Made by a program: the position numbers and the translations under genes
Notes under the pieces: model-generated
What the model was told of the DNA's origin: nothing
Databases searched by the model: none
Seen by the model: only the letters and a program-made list of their open reading frames with translations
DNA from: Thalassia testudinum
Taxonomy: Eukaryota > Streptophyta > Magnoliopsida > Alismatales > Hydrocharitaceae
DNA: 64,000 nucleotides
Assembly (NCBI GenBank): GCA_037157565.1
Contig: JAZHRO010000036.1
Location: forward strand, 15,798,501-15,862,500
Direction of reading: 5' to 3'
Shown: positions 54,924 through 64,000 of the stretch, one piece after another
Numbering within the stretch: position 1 is the first letter of the stretch
Layout: each line of letters begins with the position of its first letter

Positions 54924-56890
54924 ATGGACTATCCTTACTCCTATCATTTTAACTAGGATCCTATGCCCTGAGCGTATCCATCCTTTGATGGATACATTGA
55001 CAATTCATGGGATCATTCTTCTTATCCTGGGAGTACTGGCCCGATAGCTTCCACTTTTGAGTAGAGCCTAAGAGTGGGAGTTTCCAACCCTGGAATCCCT
55101 ACTACTATGCAAACACCCAACCCTCCCACCCTTCATGATTTTCCGTATCGAGGTTGGATCGATACCCCTAGGCAACCAGAGCCTGAGATTGACTATCCTG
55201 CTCAATATGATAGTAGTAGCCTCTCCTCTTTTATGAAAGAAATGCAAAAACAACATATGGAAATGATGGAATCCATGGGAGAGATGTTGAGGAATAGTCA
55301 ACAATTGAACAAAGAAATTAGACAGCTTAGCTACGCTCTTCCTAGTAATTCTGATCCCTACCCATACTACCATGATCATGAAAATAATTCCGAGGAAACC
55401 AATGACAATAAGGATCACGTTTTACGTAGCTATCACTTAGACTCTCCCAATGAGACACGGCCACTAGAGGAGAATGATCCTAGTAATTATCCACCCGAGC
55501 TATATTGGAGTCAAATGAAAGGGAAGATGGTACCTCTTGAGGACCTTGACCCCAATGACAGTATTTTCCTTACCCCTGCTAACCTGGGTCAAGGTCGTAT
55601 TGTTCATATCACTTCCCTTATTAATTATCTGGTGGAATCCCATTCTACCCTTAGTGAGCCTAATCCTGACCCTCCACTTAGGGAATCAACACCTACCATT
55701 TAGCATCCTGAGGATTTAAATGCACCCAATGAAGGTAACCCTAAGGGAATGGAGGATGAATTAGATCAATTTTGGTGTCAGGGATATAAAGAGTCTATTT
55801 CAAAGGATGAGGATGACCTAATGGAGGAACCAAGACTGAAAATCTGGAGTGAATCACAGGGGCATTATGTGTTATTGGAGGACTTGCCCCCTGAGGATGT
55901 AAATAATCTTGTGAAATCCGGATTCCTCCCTTTTTCGATTTTGAGAGTCATCCTCCGCAAAACCACGAGTTGATATTGGAGGACAAACACAATAGTGAGA
56001 AGCCTAGGGAGACTCTCAGGGACAATATACATCAATTGAGGATTTATACCCCTAGAAGAACAACGAATTCAGTGATATAGGCTTTCCCCATAACATTAAA
56101 GATGATAATCCTCCTAAAGATATTAAGGATAATGAAGTAGCACACAAAGTCCCCAGAAAGGATGCAATTGACAAGAAAGAACCCGAGGATGGATTTGCTG
56201 ATAATTCTGATCTCGCTACTTCCCAAGAAACCCAACTGTCGCCAAAGCATGTTGATCATGAGTCTACTAATGAGATATTGAATTCTATTCATGACTCATC
56301 TATTGTAGAGGAGTAGTTGGAAGTTCATAAAATAATGAAGCTAGGTAAGGATGTGGAATACAAATTCTTATTGGGAATGGAACCTAAACAGCCTAAGCCC
56401 TCTTTGGACTTAATAATTACCACCCAATCACTCAAGCAACCAGTAGATTCCTTACCTAATCCTCGGCTCAGGTTTCTGCTCATATACATTCTATCTGAGG
56501 AGAATATTAGGCTAGTACAACCTCGGGTAGAATGGCGAGTTTGGATTGATGCTTGTACGTTTAGTCTCGCTATTCAAGGGTTTGAAATAATTATGTTTAT
56601 ATCTTTTAAAACCCGTCCTGCTTTGGAGGAACCTTGTTATCCTCCACTTATTCTATTTTGGGAGGTGCCTTTTCATATTCCTTTTGTTATCCCTAGACCT
56701 CCCCAGATAGCCTACGAGGTTCTCTATTTTCATATCTTCTGGTGAGCATTTGGAATCATGCTGCATCATCAGCTTGCCAACATCCGTGGCTACCTGTTTT
56801 CTAGGCCTGCGCTGTTACGCATATTTTTAGGGCCTAGCTTTTTCTATCTGGAACTAGACTTACAAGTTCCCAATAAGTCTGGCTGCTGAC
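54924..56890 (+). pseudogene. Large ORF of unknown function in non-autonomous element Z1
   Basis: It occupies the gag-pol position. The start is the ATG at 54924 (MDYPYSYHFN), in frame with the long open run at 55074-55703 and, after one stop, 55749-55973. A further open run is at 56317-56745. Visible features: Pro/Tyr-rich N-terminus (TPRQPEPEIDYPAQYD); a Met/Gln/Glu-rich helix (MQKQHMEMMESMGEMLRNSQ) that may be a coiled coil; a repeated idea of 'LEDLDPND' and 'LEDLPPEDVNNLV' some 120 residues apart; a hydrophobic C-terminal part rich in Pro; and LHHQLANIRGYLF after a stop. No gag, protease, reverse transcriptase or integrase motif is present. At least six stops or frameshifts break it. It may be a structural or RNA-binding protein of a trans-mobilised family. 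Confidence 0.5.
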
Positions 56891-57260
56891 TGAAAATGCA
56901 GCGCTTGTTGGGAGGCAACCTAGCATTCTGAATAACACCATCATCAGGTGATTTCCTTCCTCCCCCTGTTTTAATTTTACAATGAGGACATTGTAGGATT
57001 TAGGCATGGCAGGGTGCATTTTGCATTTTAGGAAGTATTCATGCATTTAGGTTAGCATATATATATATAAATTCTTGAGCTGAATTGGTTAGTCCCCAGC
57101 AAAACATCTTTGTCATGGAGGTGTCATTAAAGATTTTTCTTCTTAAATTGTTTCTTAAGTTTAGAATCCAGTACATTTACTTTACTTGCACGTAGAGTGG
57201 GTAATGGATCTCTGAAGAAAACCAATAAGCATTTTTAGTTTACTGAACCCTTGGATAGTT
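56891..57260 (+). other. 3' region of element Z1, truncated
   Basis: This has TTGGGAGGCAACCTAGC (56908-56924), then CAATGAGGACATTGTAGG and AGGCATGGCAGGG (56979-57015), the inner polypurine-type tract. Similarity to Y's 3' region continues (GTAATGGATC and TTTTTAGTTTACTGAACC parallels at 38235 and 38268) to about 57260, where LTR sequence takes over. Confidence 0.65.
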
Positions 57261-58013
57261 AATAGGGAGTCAGCACGCCTGCAACGCCTACAATGCCCAC
57301 ACGTTGCCCCTCCTCGCGTGTGCAGCACGCGTGGCCAGTAGCAGCAACCTCCACCGCCGCCACTTCTTTCCTCCAGTAGGCTGGCTCCGATCACCATCCA
57401 TCGAGCCACCACCATCGTCAGGTGCGGATCTGGGAGGGCTAGCTCTGGTCGCCAACTCGTCGTCCATCTCTCCTTCATCCGTGCACAAGCTCCACTCGAA
57501 GCTAATCCCCTGTTTCATACTCAATTAATAATTACATTTCATGCCATTGCCACAAAAATGAATTTTTATTTATCATTATTTTAGTGTGGTGAATTTATGC
57601 CTTCATGCTCATGCTTCTAGAGAATTGTTAAACCTTGTTATTCATCTCTAGGTGCATTGAATTTAATTTTAAAGGACATTTTCGTATGCATGCAAGTGAA
57701 TAGTACATGTTATACCTTTACACATGGATAGTTTTCTGATGTAAAAATTACATTCACACCCCTTGACTTGTACATAAATTTAAGGTTTACTTTTAGAGCT
57801 ACACAGGCATTGTTTGATCTGGCAAATAGTTTAGCAAACTTGATTTTGACCTAATTGCTAGTTTAACTAAGTCATTGCCTCCCTGTGGACACGAGCTGCT
57901 CTCCTGTGAGTGGTTTAATTTTAATTATTTTGTTAAGCGATTTTCCACCACTTTGATCCTACAATGACAAATCATCTTAATAACATAATTCGAAAGCGAA
58001 AACTGACTTATCA
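57261..58013 (+). repeat. 3' part of an LTR of the Z family (Z2)
   Basis: It matches 62500-63368, including the CACCATCCATCGAGCC block (57393-57408; 62586-62601), and ends GACTTATCA. The first kilobase of the LTR is missing. The U5 block is ATTGCCTCCCTGTGGACACG (57884-57903). Confidence 0.8.
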
Positions 58014-58015
58014 AA

Positions 58016-58032
58016 TGGCGCCATTGCCGGGG
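58016..58032 (+). other. Primer-binding site of Z2 (tRNA-Asp type)
   Basis: TGGCGCCATTGCCGGGG, one mismatch to the tRNA-Asp complement and the best-preserved site of this class here. AGGCAAC follows. Confidence 0.88.
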
Positions 58033-58340
58033 AGGCAACAGACGTAATAATTTCACCTGATTTTTATTTCTGATTATTTCTCATTGCACAGTGATCTGAC
58101 TATTTATTATTTTTTCTATGCGAGGAATTTGAGAGAGGAATTTGAGCGAGGAATTTGAGAGAGGTGACAGGCACATCTGGGAGAAGACGTCAACCTTGAG
58201 CGACGCCTACACGTGGGGAAGACAAAGGAGACCTGGATCCCACCTCCATAGGAGATTCTCCTTGTCATGAGTTTTATTTCTGTTTTCTCCCCCTTGTAGC
58301 AATTGGGGCTAATTTTTAGGAGCATGTTCCCTTTTCTTTA
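58033..58340 (+). other. Leader of Z2
   Basis: Nearly the same as 63387-63690 (GAGAGAGGTGACAGGCACATC; key GGTGACAGGCACATC), then broken at about 58340. Confidence 0.75.
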
Positions 58341-58794
58341 GATTTAGCTACCATCGGAAAGATAAACCTCCAAGCAAAAATCTTTAAGGTCACCTAGGGT
58401 CGTAGAAACTTGAAGTCTGTCTTAACAGCCGTTTAGTAAGCCTATCACCCTTTCACAAGATGCTTAGCACTTAGAGTTCTTTTTAAGTCTTGGGTGGGTT
58501 GGGTAGCCGTAAAAAGTTATCTCAAAACTCTCAAACTCCAAAAGTCCAAAAAAGTTAGAAAAGAAGAAAAAATAAAAAAATGTATCTTCCCTTTTCAAAT
58601 AAGGCAAGGACTTGGGCGGTCTGCATTCTGGCAAACACCTGGGTACTGTTGAGTTTTCGTAGTTTAGGACCTTTGTTGGAATTTTCTATTGTTAATAAAT
58701 AACTTAGGCCTAAGCGATCAAATCCTAATTCTATTTTTATACATAGCATGTAGTTTAATTTTGCTAGGGACTAGCAAAGATAGGCATGGGGGTA
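58341..58794 (+). other. 3' region of an Athila-like element of another family
   Basis: GGTCACCTAGGGTCG, AAGATGCTTAGCACTTAG and GGGACTAGCAAAGATAGGC plus ATGGGGGTA lead to the LTR at 58795. The sequence corresponds to element A (minus, 10677-11100) rather than to Z, so the unit is a fusion. Confidence 0.65.
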
Positions 58795-60117
58795 TGATGT
58801 AGACACATCCATTTAGGTTAAATGCCTATTTATGCATATTTCTAGGCTTAGATTTACATTCCATATTATAAACATTGTATACCATGTATCATTCTGCATT
58901 TAGAATAGTTGTGTATATTTTAGGTTGATTGCATCCTTTTTGTGGTTAGGAGAGAAGGAGATTTATTTCGGAGCCTCGAATTGATGATCCAACCATACAG
59001 ATATGATCAGGATGACGATTGGAGTCCAACGCCTCCAAAATCACCTTAATCAGAGTCCCGAAGCACCATATGCAGTCTGAGGAAGATCTATGAACAAGAG
59101 ACTAGGTGATGCAATTTGGAGCTTCAAATGATAAATCTGACCACACAGAAGGATTCGGGTCGATGATCGCAGCCCAATGGCATGAAAATCGACTCAATCC
59201 GACCTCTGTAGCAGCCCCTAAGGAAAGAAGATGGACGGCACAGGTCATGCCATGTGGCACAACCCAGCCCGCCCATGCGCATGCACACGCGCAAGTGTAG
59301 TGGCGCAAGACGCATGGGCACATAGCACTCGTGCGTGCATGATAAGGGTGTGTGGAGCATGCGCCAGCGGTTCGACAGTAGGGGTAGGTGAGCGGGATCT
59401 TAAGTGACGTTTATGATTGTCATTGAATGTCCTGTATACAAATTGGTTCTTTCCTCCACTATAAAAGGACCTCTACCCTTCCCATTTTTCTTTATCTCTT
59501 CCTTTCTTCCTCTCACCACCTCCAAGGCTCTAGAGAGAGCTTATCCCAAGCCTGGGATGCTCTTATAGGGTAGAATCAAATATTTTTCCTCACCTCTCAT
59601 TCCCCTTCGTGGAGCATCCTATGGCCATCTTCTTACCTACTTCAGGAAGTGGATCCTTGCCGCGACGATGTCCTGCCCTATCCTCCATCTTCTGCCTCCA
59701 TTCTCCTTCGTCCCACTGCTCACCACCTTCATTCGGGCACCGTCGGAGCGAGTTGTCCTCCAAGCGACCGTTGAGGGGGATTCTTCTCATCTCTATCTAT
59801 CTTTATTGCTTTCTAGTGTAGTTTTCCTACTTTCTTAGTTGTAGCAAACATTTGTTTCAAAATATATGACAGTTTCTCTCTCTCTCTTTCTTTTATATTT
59901 TGCAAGTAGATTAGCTAGATAAAATTTCATTAACCTGATCTCTTGCCCTATTAAAAATACAAAAAAATTATAAAAGATAAAAAGACGACAAAAAAGAAAT
60001 AAAGCGAAATGTGTATTTTTTAAAACCAAACGTTCGCCTCCCTGTGTTTGATCCGGGACTCACTTTTCGAGTTTCAGTTATAAATTTTATCTGATCGACG
60101 GATTTTCTCGCGAATCA
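58795..60117 (+). repeat. Athila-like 3' LTR (A-related family)
   Basis: 1323 bp, TGATGTAGACACATCC to CGCGAATCA. TATA at 59459. U5 GCCTCCCTGTGTTTGATCC (60032-60050). Interior (58995-59260) resembles LTR Y. Confidence 0.75.
59459..59468 (+). promoter_or_regulatory. TATA box of LTR 58795-60117
   Basis: CTATAAAAGG followed by a CT-rich leader. Confidence 0.55.
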
Positions 60118-61620
60118 AACTATGATGATGGGTTTTCCAAACCCAGACCCATTACATGTGTAAATCCGATGCAATCGGCTATATTCTGATAAAAGATCAT
60201 CCCGGGTTGAACCATGTATCATTTGTGTAAATATCATTCTGGAACAGTGCATAATGTGGGTTGTTATTTCTTGTACATTAACTTGAATGTTCCTAGATGG
60301 ATTTGAGGTTTTGTAATACTCATCATGATGGCTAAGAACAACTTCAATCATTTTCTCGTTCATACTTATTTGGGATTCAGGTTTCCTAAATAGTCTTCCT
60401 AAATTGTCAGGTTGCATTTTCAAATCAGGTGATGGATCAGGATGTAGAATTAAATTCAGGCCCAGATTGAATTGATTAGATCAGATCAAAAATCCCACAG
60501 AAGATTAACTCTAGTAGAGGCCTCTAGGTTAGACCTAGGGACCTTTCCTGTGTATATGCTCTAGAGAATAGATGAGGGATTGGATGCTTATTGAACCCAA
60601 TCAAGGCACCCAAAGATTTTTGGATGACTAAGGCTATTTCGAGGCAGATGATATCTCTAAATCAAAAATCCACACACCCAAGAATTACTTGGGCAGCCAG
60701 GAAGGGAGAGCCTCGCAAAAACCCCTACATGGTAGAGTGTCCCCATGGGTTATAGGGTTTCCCCCACCTGATTTTCCTTGTCACTACAGTTCTAAGTAGA
60801 CAGGAAGGTATGAAGTGATACCTTAAGTCTACCAATTTTAGTCCTAATTTGTGCCTTGAATTTCACTTGATTAAGAAGTTGATTCAATTTGTGACCTAAT
60901 TTGGAGGTTGATTGGACCACAAAGTGGACCAACTTCACCAGACCTGCCCGAAAGATGGAGGATGAAATTTAGGTCAAGACCCAAAATCACCTTGAATTGA
61001 CTCTCAGGTTATTAGGTCCAAATTTTAATGTTCAAGTGAATTTAGAGACTAATTTTTAGGGTTTGCTTGAATAGATCTTTTCAACAAGGCTTGGGTGGCA
61101 CACAAATGCAGGAGGGTTAATTTCCTTTAATGCATGCAAGTGTGTACTAACATTTCAAAACCCTAATGTGGAAACCCTAATTGGCTCTATTCACTAGTCG
61201 AATTTGAATTCCAAATGTAACACCTTGGACTCAAGCAAGAGAGTGAGTAGTCCAAGATGTTATGAATTTAAGCATAAATCCCTAATAGGTATAGGAAATC
61301 AGGATGGGGATCTTTAATAAAATCATCTCAATCTTCAATCAGATATCAAGTTAAGTTCGCAAATCAGGAAACTTTGCTTTTAAATGATGATTACTAGAAA
61401 AATATGGCAAGTGGATCCTAATTCATTTGCCTCCTTTTTCTCTTTCCCAAGATTAGGAGGTTGGTTAGGGAAGAAGAGAGATTTTACTTGCCCTGGATTA
61501 GTTGATTCCTCGAAAGATCTTCTCATGATGTACCTCGCAAAATCACAAGCAAAGCAGATAAGGCAAGTTAGTAATAAGCTCAACCAAGAAGGATAATTTT
61601 AGTGGTGAATTGCGCGTTAC
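60118..61620. other. Unassigned non-coding stretch
   Basis: No element hallmark is visible. A 102-codon minus-strand frame (60115-60423, ending GSGFGKPIIIV) has balanced amino-acid use but no domain I recognise. Prose-like repeats of 'gacctaatttgg' and 'aggtccaaattt' recall 23240-23400, so this may be an unrecognised repeat. Confidence 0.4.
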
Positions 61621-63368
61621 TGATTAGCCCATATTTGTGGGCTATTTAAGTATTTAAGTGTCTAGACATTAAGTTAATTTTAACATTTAGATAGCATACA
61701 TTAGGATGTAAATAAATTAATTCATATTTTTAGCTTAAGTGCATAATTAATGCATTTAGAATTAACCTAGGGTTGCATACATTTAATTAGTTAATTATTT
61801 AGGTGCACTATTTTAATTAACATAGAAGTTAAGGAGTTATGTATAAATAATTCTAATTATTTTATTCTTTTTTCTTCTTCTCCTTTGTAGGTAACTCCTC
61901 CATCTCCGCCTCCTCCTCCTGTGCATCATCATTGATTCTACAGTGGCTTTTGAATTTCAAATATTTGTAGCTGTGGCTACAAAAGAGAAGGAAGGGTTGC
62001 CGTTCAAAGGGAGGCCACCACCCCTTTGTTCCTCACTGTGCGTAGAGAACTTTGCTTCTCATCCATTCCATACCATCAGCCTCCCACTGTGGCAGTGCGA
62101 CTCGACCATTGTGGGCGTGTGGGGTGACAGACCACATCGCTAAGAGTCCCTGCAACTTCTCCTGCTCGCGCCTCAACCGTGCCAAGCACGCCTGCCCACC
62201 GCGCGCCCTCACCTCAGCCAGCAACACAATCCAGTGCCTACACGCCCATGCCTTCATCTCCAGCATACATGCCAGCGCCTGCATGCCGTCACCTAGCGTG
62301 CCTACCCATCGTGAGCCTTCACTAGCCAGCATGCCCACGCGCCCTTGCGGCCCGCAGAGAGGCCTCCAGCAGCGCCTTCACCATGCCTTAGCACCCCTGC
62401 TTCAGCCCCTCCTCACATCTCCTTGCAGCACCTATAGCCAGCGCTATCAGACCCCACCGCGTGCCTCCACCCCAACGCCAGCACGCCTGTGCGCCCTTGC
62501 TTAGCGCACTGCCCCTCCTCGCACCTGCAGCATGGGCAGCCAGCGGCACCTAACGCCACCCACCGTCGACCTTTCCTCCGTCAAGCCGGCTCTGACCACC
62601 ATCCATCGAGCCGCCACCACCGTCAGGTGTGGATCGGGGAGGGCTACCTTTGGTCGCCAACTCGCCGTTCCGTGAACAAGCTCCACCTGAAGCTAATCCC
62701 CTGTTTCATCTCAATTAATAATTACATTTCATGCCATTGCCACAAAAATGAATTTTGATTTATCATTATTTTATTGTGGTGAATTTATGCCTTCATGCTC
62801 ATGCTTCTAGAGAATTGCTAAACCTTATTATTCATCTCTATGTGCATTGAATTTAATTTTGAATTACATTTTAGTATGCATGCAAGTGAATAGTACATGG
62901 CATACTCTTGCACATGGATAATTTTCTGACATAAAAATTACATTAACACTCCTTGACTTCTCCATAAATTTAAGGTTTACTTTCAGAGCTACACAAGCAT
63001 TGTTTGATCTGGCGAATAGTTTAGCGAACTTGATTTTGACCTAATTGCGAGTTTAATTAAGTCATTGCCTCTCTGTGGACACGACCTGCTCTCCTGTGAG
63101 TGGTTTAATTTTAATTTTAATTGTTTTGTTAAGCGATTTTTCACCACTTTGTTCCTACAACGACAAATCATCTTAATACATTAGCGAACTTGATTTTAAC
63201 CTAATTGCGAGTTTAATTAAGTCATTGCCTCCCTGTGGACACGACCTGCTCTCTTGTGAGTGGTTTAATTTTAATTTTAATTGTTTTGTTAAGCGATTTT
63301 TCACCACTTTGATCCTACAACGACAAATCATCTTAATACATTATTCGAAAGCAAAAATCGACTTATCA
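61621..63368 (+). repeat. 5' LTR of element Z3
   Basis: 1748 bp, TGATTAGCCCATATTTGTGG to ATCGACTTATCA. AT-rich start, C-rich middle (62050-62690, spurious ORFs), AT-rich end with a 160-bp tandem duplication. Confidence 0.86.
63021..63340 (+). repeat. 160-bp tandem duplication in U5 of LTR Z3
   Basis: Units 63021-63180 and 63181-63340 both begin TTAGCGAACTTGATTTT and carry the TTGCCTC(T/C)CTGTGGACACG block, so the LTR has two copies of it. They differ at only a few positions. LTR Z2 has a single copy. Confidence 0.9.
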
Positions 63369-63370
63369 AA

Positions 63371-63386
63371 TGGCACCATTACCGGG
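63371..63386 (+). other. Primer-binding site of Z3 (tRNA-Asp type)
   Basis: TGGCACCATTACCGGG, a decayed tRNA-Asp complement, followed by TAGGCAATAG. Confidence 0.78.
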
Positions 63387-64000
63387 TAGGCAATAGACGC
63401 AATAATTTCACCTAATTTTTATTTCTGATTATTTCTCATTGCACAGTGATCTGACCATTTATTGTCTTTTCTGTGCGAGGAATTTGAGAGAGGAATTTGA
63501 GAGAGGTGACAGGCACATCTGGGAGACGACGTCGACCTTGAGCGATGCCTACATGCGGGGAAGACACAGGAGACCTGGATCCCTCCTCCATAGGAGATTC
63601 TCCGTGTCATAAGTTTTATTTCTGTTTTCTCACCCTTGTAGTAATTGGGGCTGATTTTTGGGAGCATGTTCCCTTTTCTTTAGATTTAGGTTTTTAATTT
63701 ATTTTGTGGATTGTTTGTCCTTAATTTGCTTGTGCATAAGTAGCTAAAAAAAAAAACACGAGCTACCTGTTAGAAGCTGCCTGCCCTTAGGTCGAATCAT
63801 TTAGGACTGAATGAGCAGCATCTAGATCTAATTCTTATCTTGCATATTGCATGAAGAATGCTGGAATCAGGTATGCACTTCTAACTTCACATTTCTACTT
63901 GTCATGCAAATGCATTTGGATTAATTTTTAGATCACATAATCTGTCTTGAAGCGATCTAATAAAGTGGTCACATTTAATTCTTGAAAAAGGACTAATTAA
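63387..64000 (+). other. Leader of element Z3, running off the window
   Basis: It matches the Z2 leader (58033-58340) and, further on, the Z1 leader (63768-63875 against 54222-54350). The body of Z3 would lie to the right of the window. Confidence 0.72.

Noticed and set aside
62033..62504. 150-codon Cys/His/Ala-rich plus-strand ORF
   Set aside because: Composition artefact in the C-rich part of LTR Z3; related LTRs do not keep the frame.

Overview
The window looks like a transposon-dense, probably heterochromatic stretch of a seed-plant nuclear genome, most likely a flowering plant. The evidence is the set of plant LTR retrotransposon lineages present: Copia elements, a chromodomain Gypsy element and Athila-type Gypsy elements. 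Their primer-binding sites match plant initiator tRNA-Met and tRNA-Asp. I found no intact host gene, rRNA gene, CRISPR array or convincing functional tRNA. Nothing here fixes the species.

Layout, left to right. (1) 1-10614: a minus-strand SIRE/Maximus-like Copia element whose 3' LTR runs off the window. Its gag and pol are decayed, and it carries an extra ORF between pol and the 3' LTR. It lies in the LTR of an older minus-strand Athila-like element (A). (2) 11122-19544: a complete minus-strand chromovirus (Tekay/Del-like) with 2.68-kb LTRs and no gag or protease. It splits the 3' region of A, which resumes at 19545-20415. (3) 20416-25676: debris of two plus-strand Athila-like units (W and X). 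(4) 25677-30794: a minus-strand short-LTR Copia element with target duplication ACAGT. (5) 31074-50032: a decayed plus-strand Athila-like element (X/C: gag, then pol and 3' region). A non-autonomous Athila-like element (Y, 32690-43358) and two minus-strand solo LTRs (41178-43342 and 43566-45344) are nested in it. (6) 50033-51925: a minus-strand LTR with a truncated reverse transcriptase. (7) 51926-64000: plus-strand LTRs and non-autonomous derivatives (Z1, Z2, Z3). Z1 has an ORF of unknown function, and Z3 runs off the right edge.

The coding parts encode the usual retrotransposon cycle: gag particle, aspartic protease, reverse transcriptase/RNase H, integrase. Every coding unit carries stops, frameshifts or catalytic substitutions, so I expect none to be autonomous today. 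Y and Z1 keep LTRs, primer site and 3' region but lack reverse transcriptase and integrase, which suggests mobilisation in trans by Athila-like relatives.

The most unusual signals are: (a) a palindromic motif with core GACGTC, arrayed in LTRs of three unrelated lineages, often upstream of TATA-like boxes; (b) in the Athila-like elements, a U5 segment complementary to a segment just 3' of the primer site, with one compensatory change, and the second segment recurring before the internal polypurine tract; (c) a short hairpin at the first bases of Athila-like LTRs that keeps its pairing while its sequence changes; (d) a gag-less chromovirus whose primer-binding site supplies the start codon of pol. 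All comparisons were made by eye, so identities and counts are approximate.
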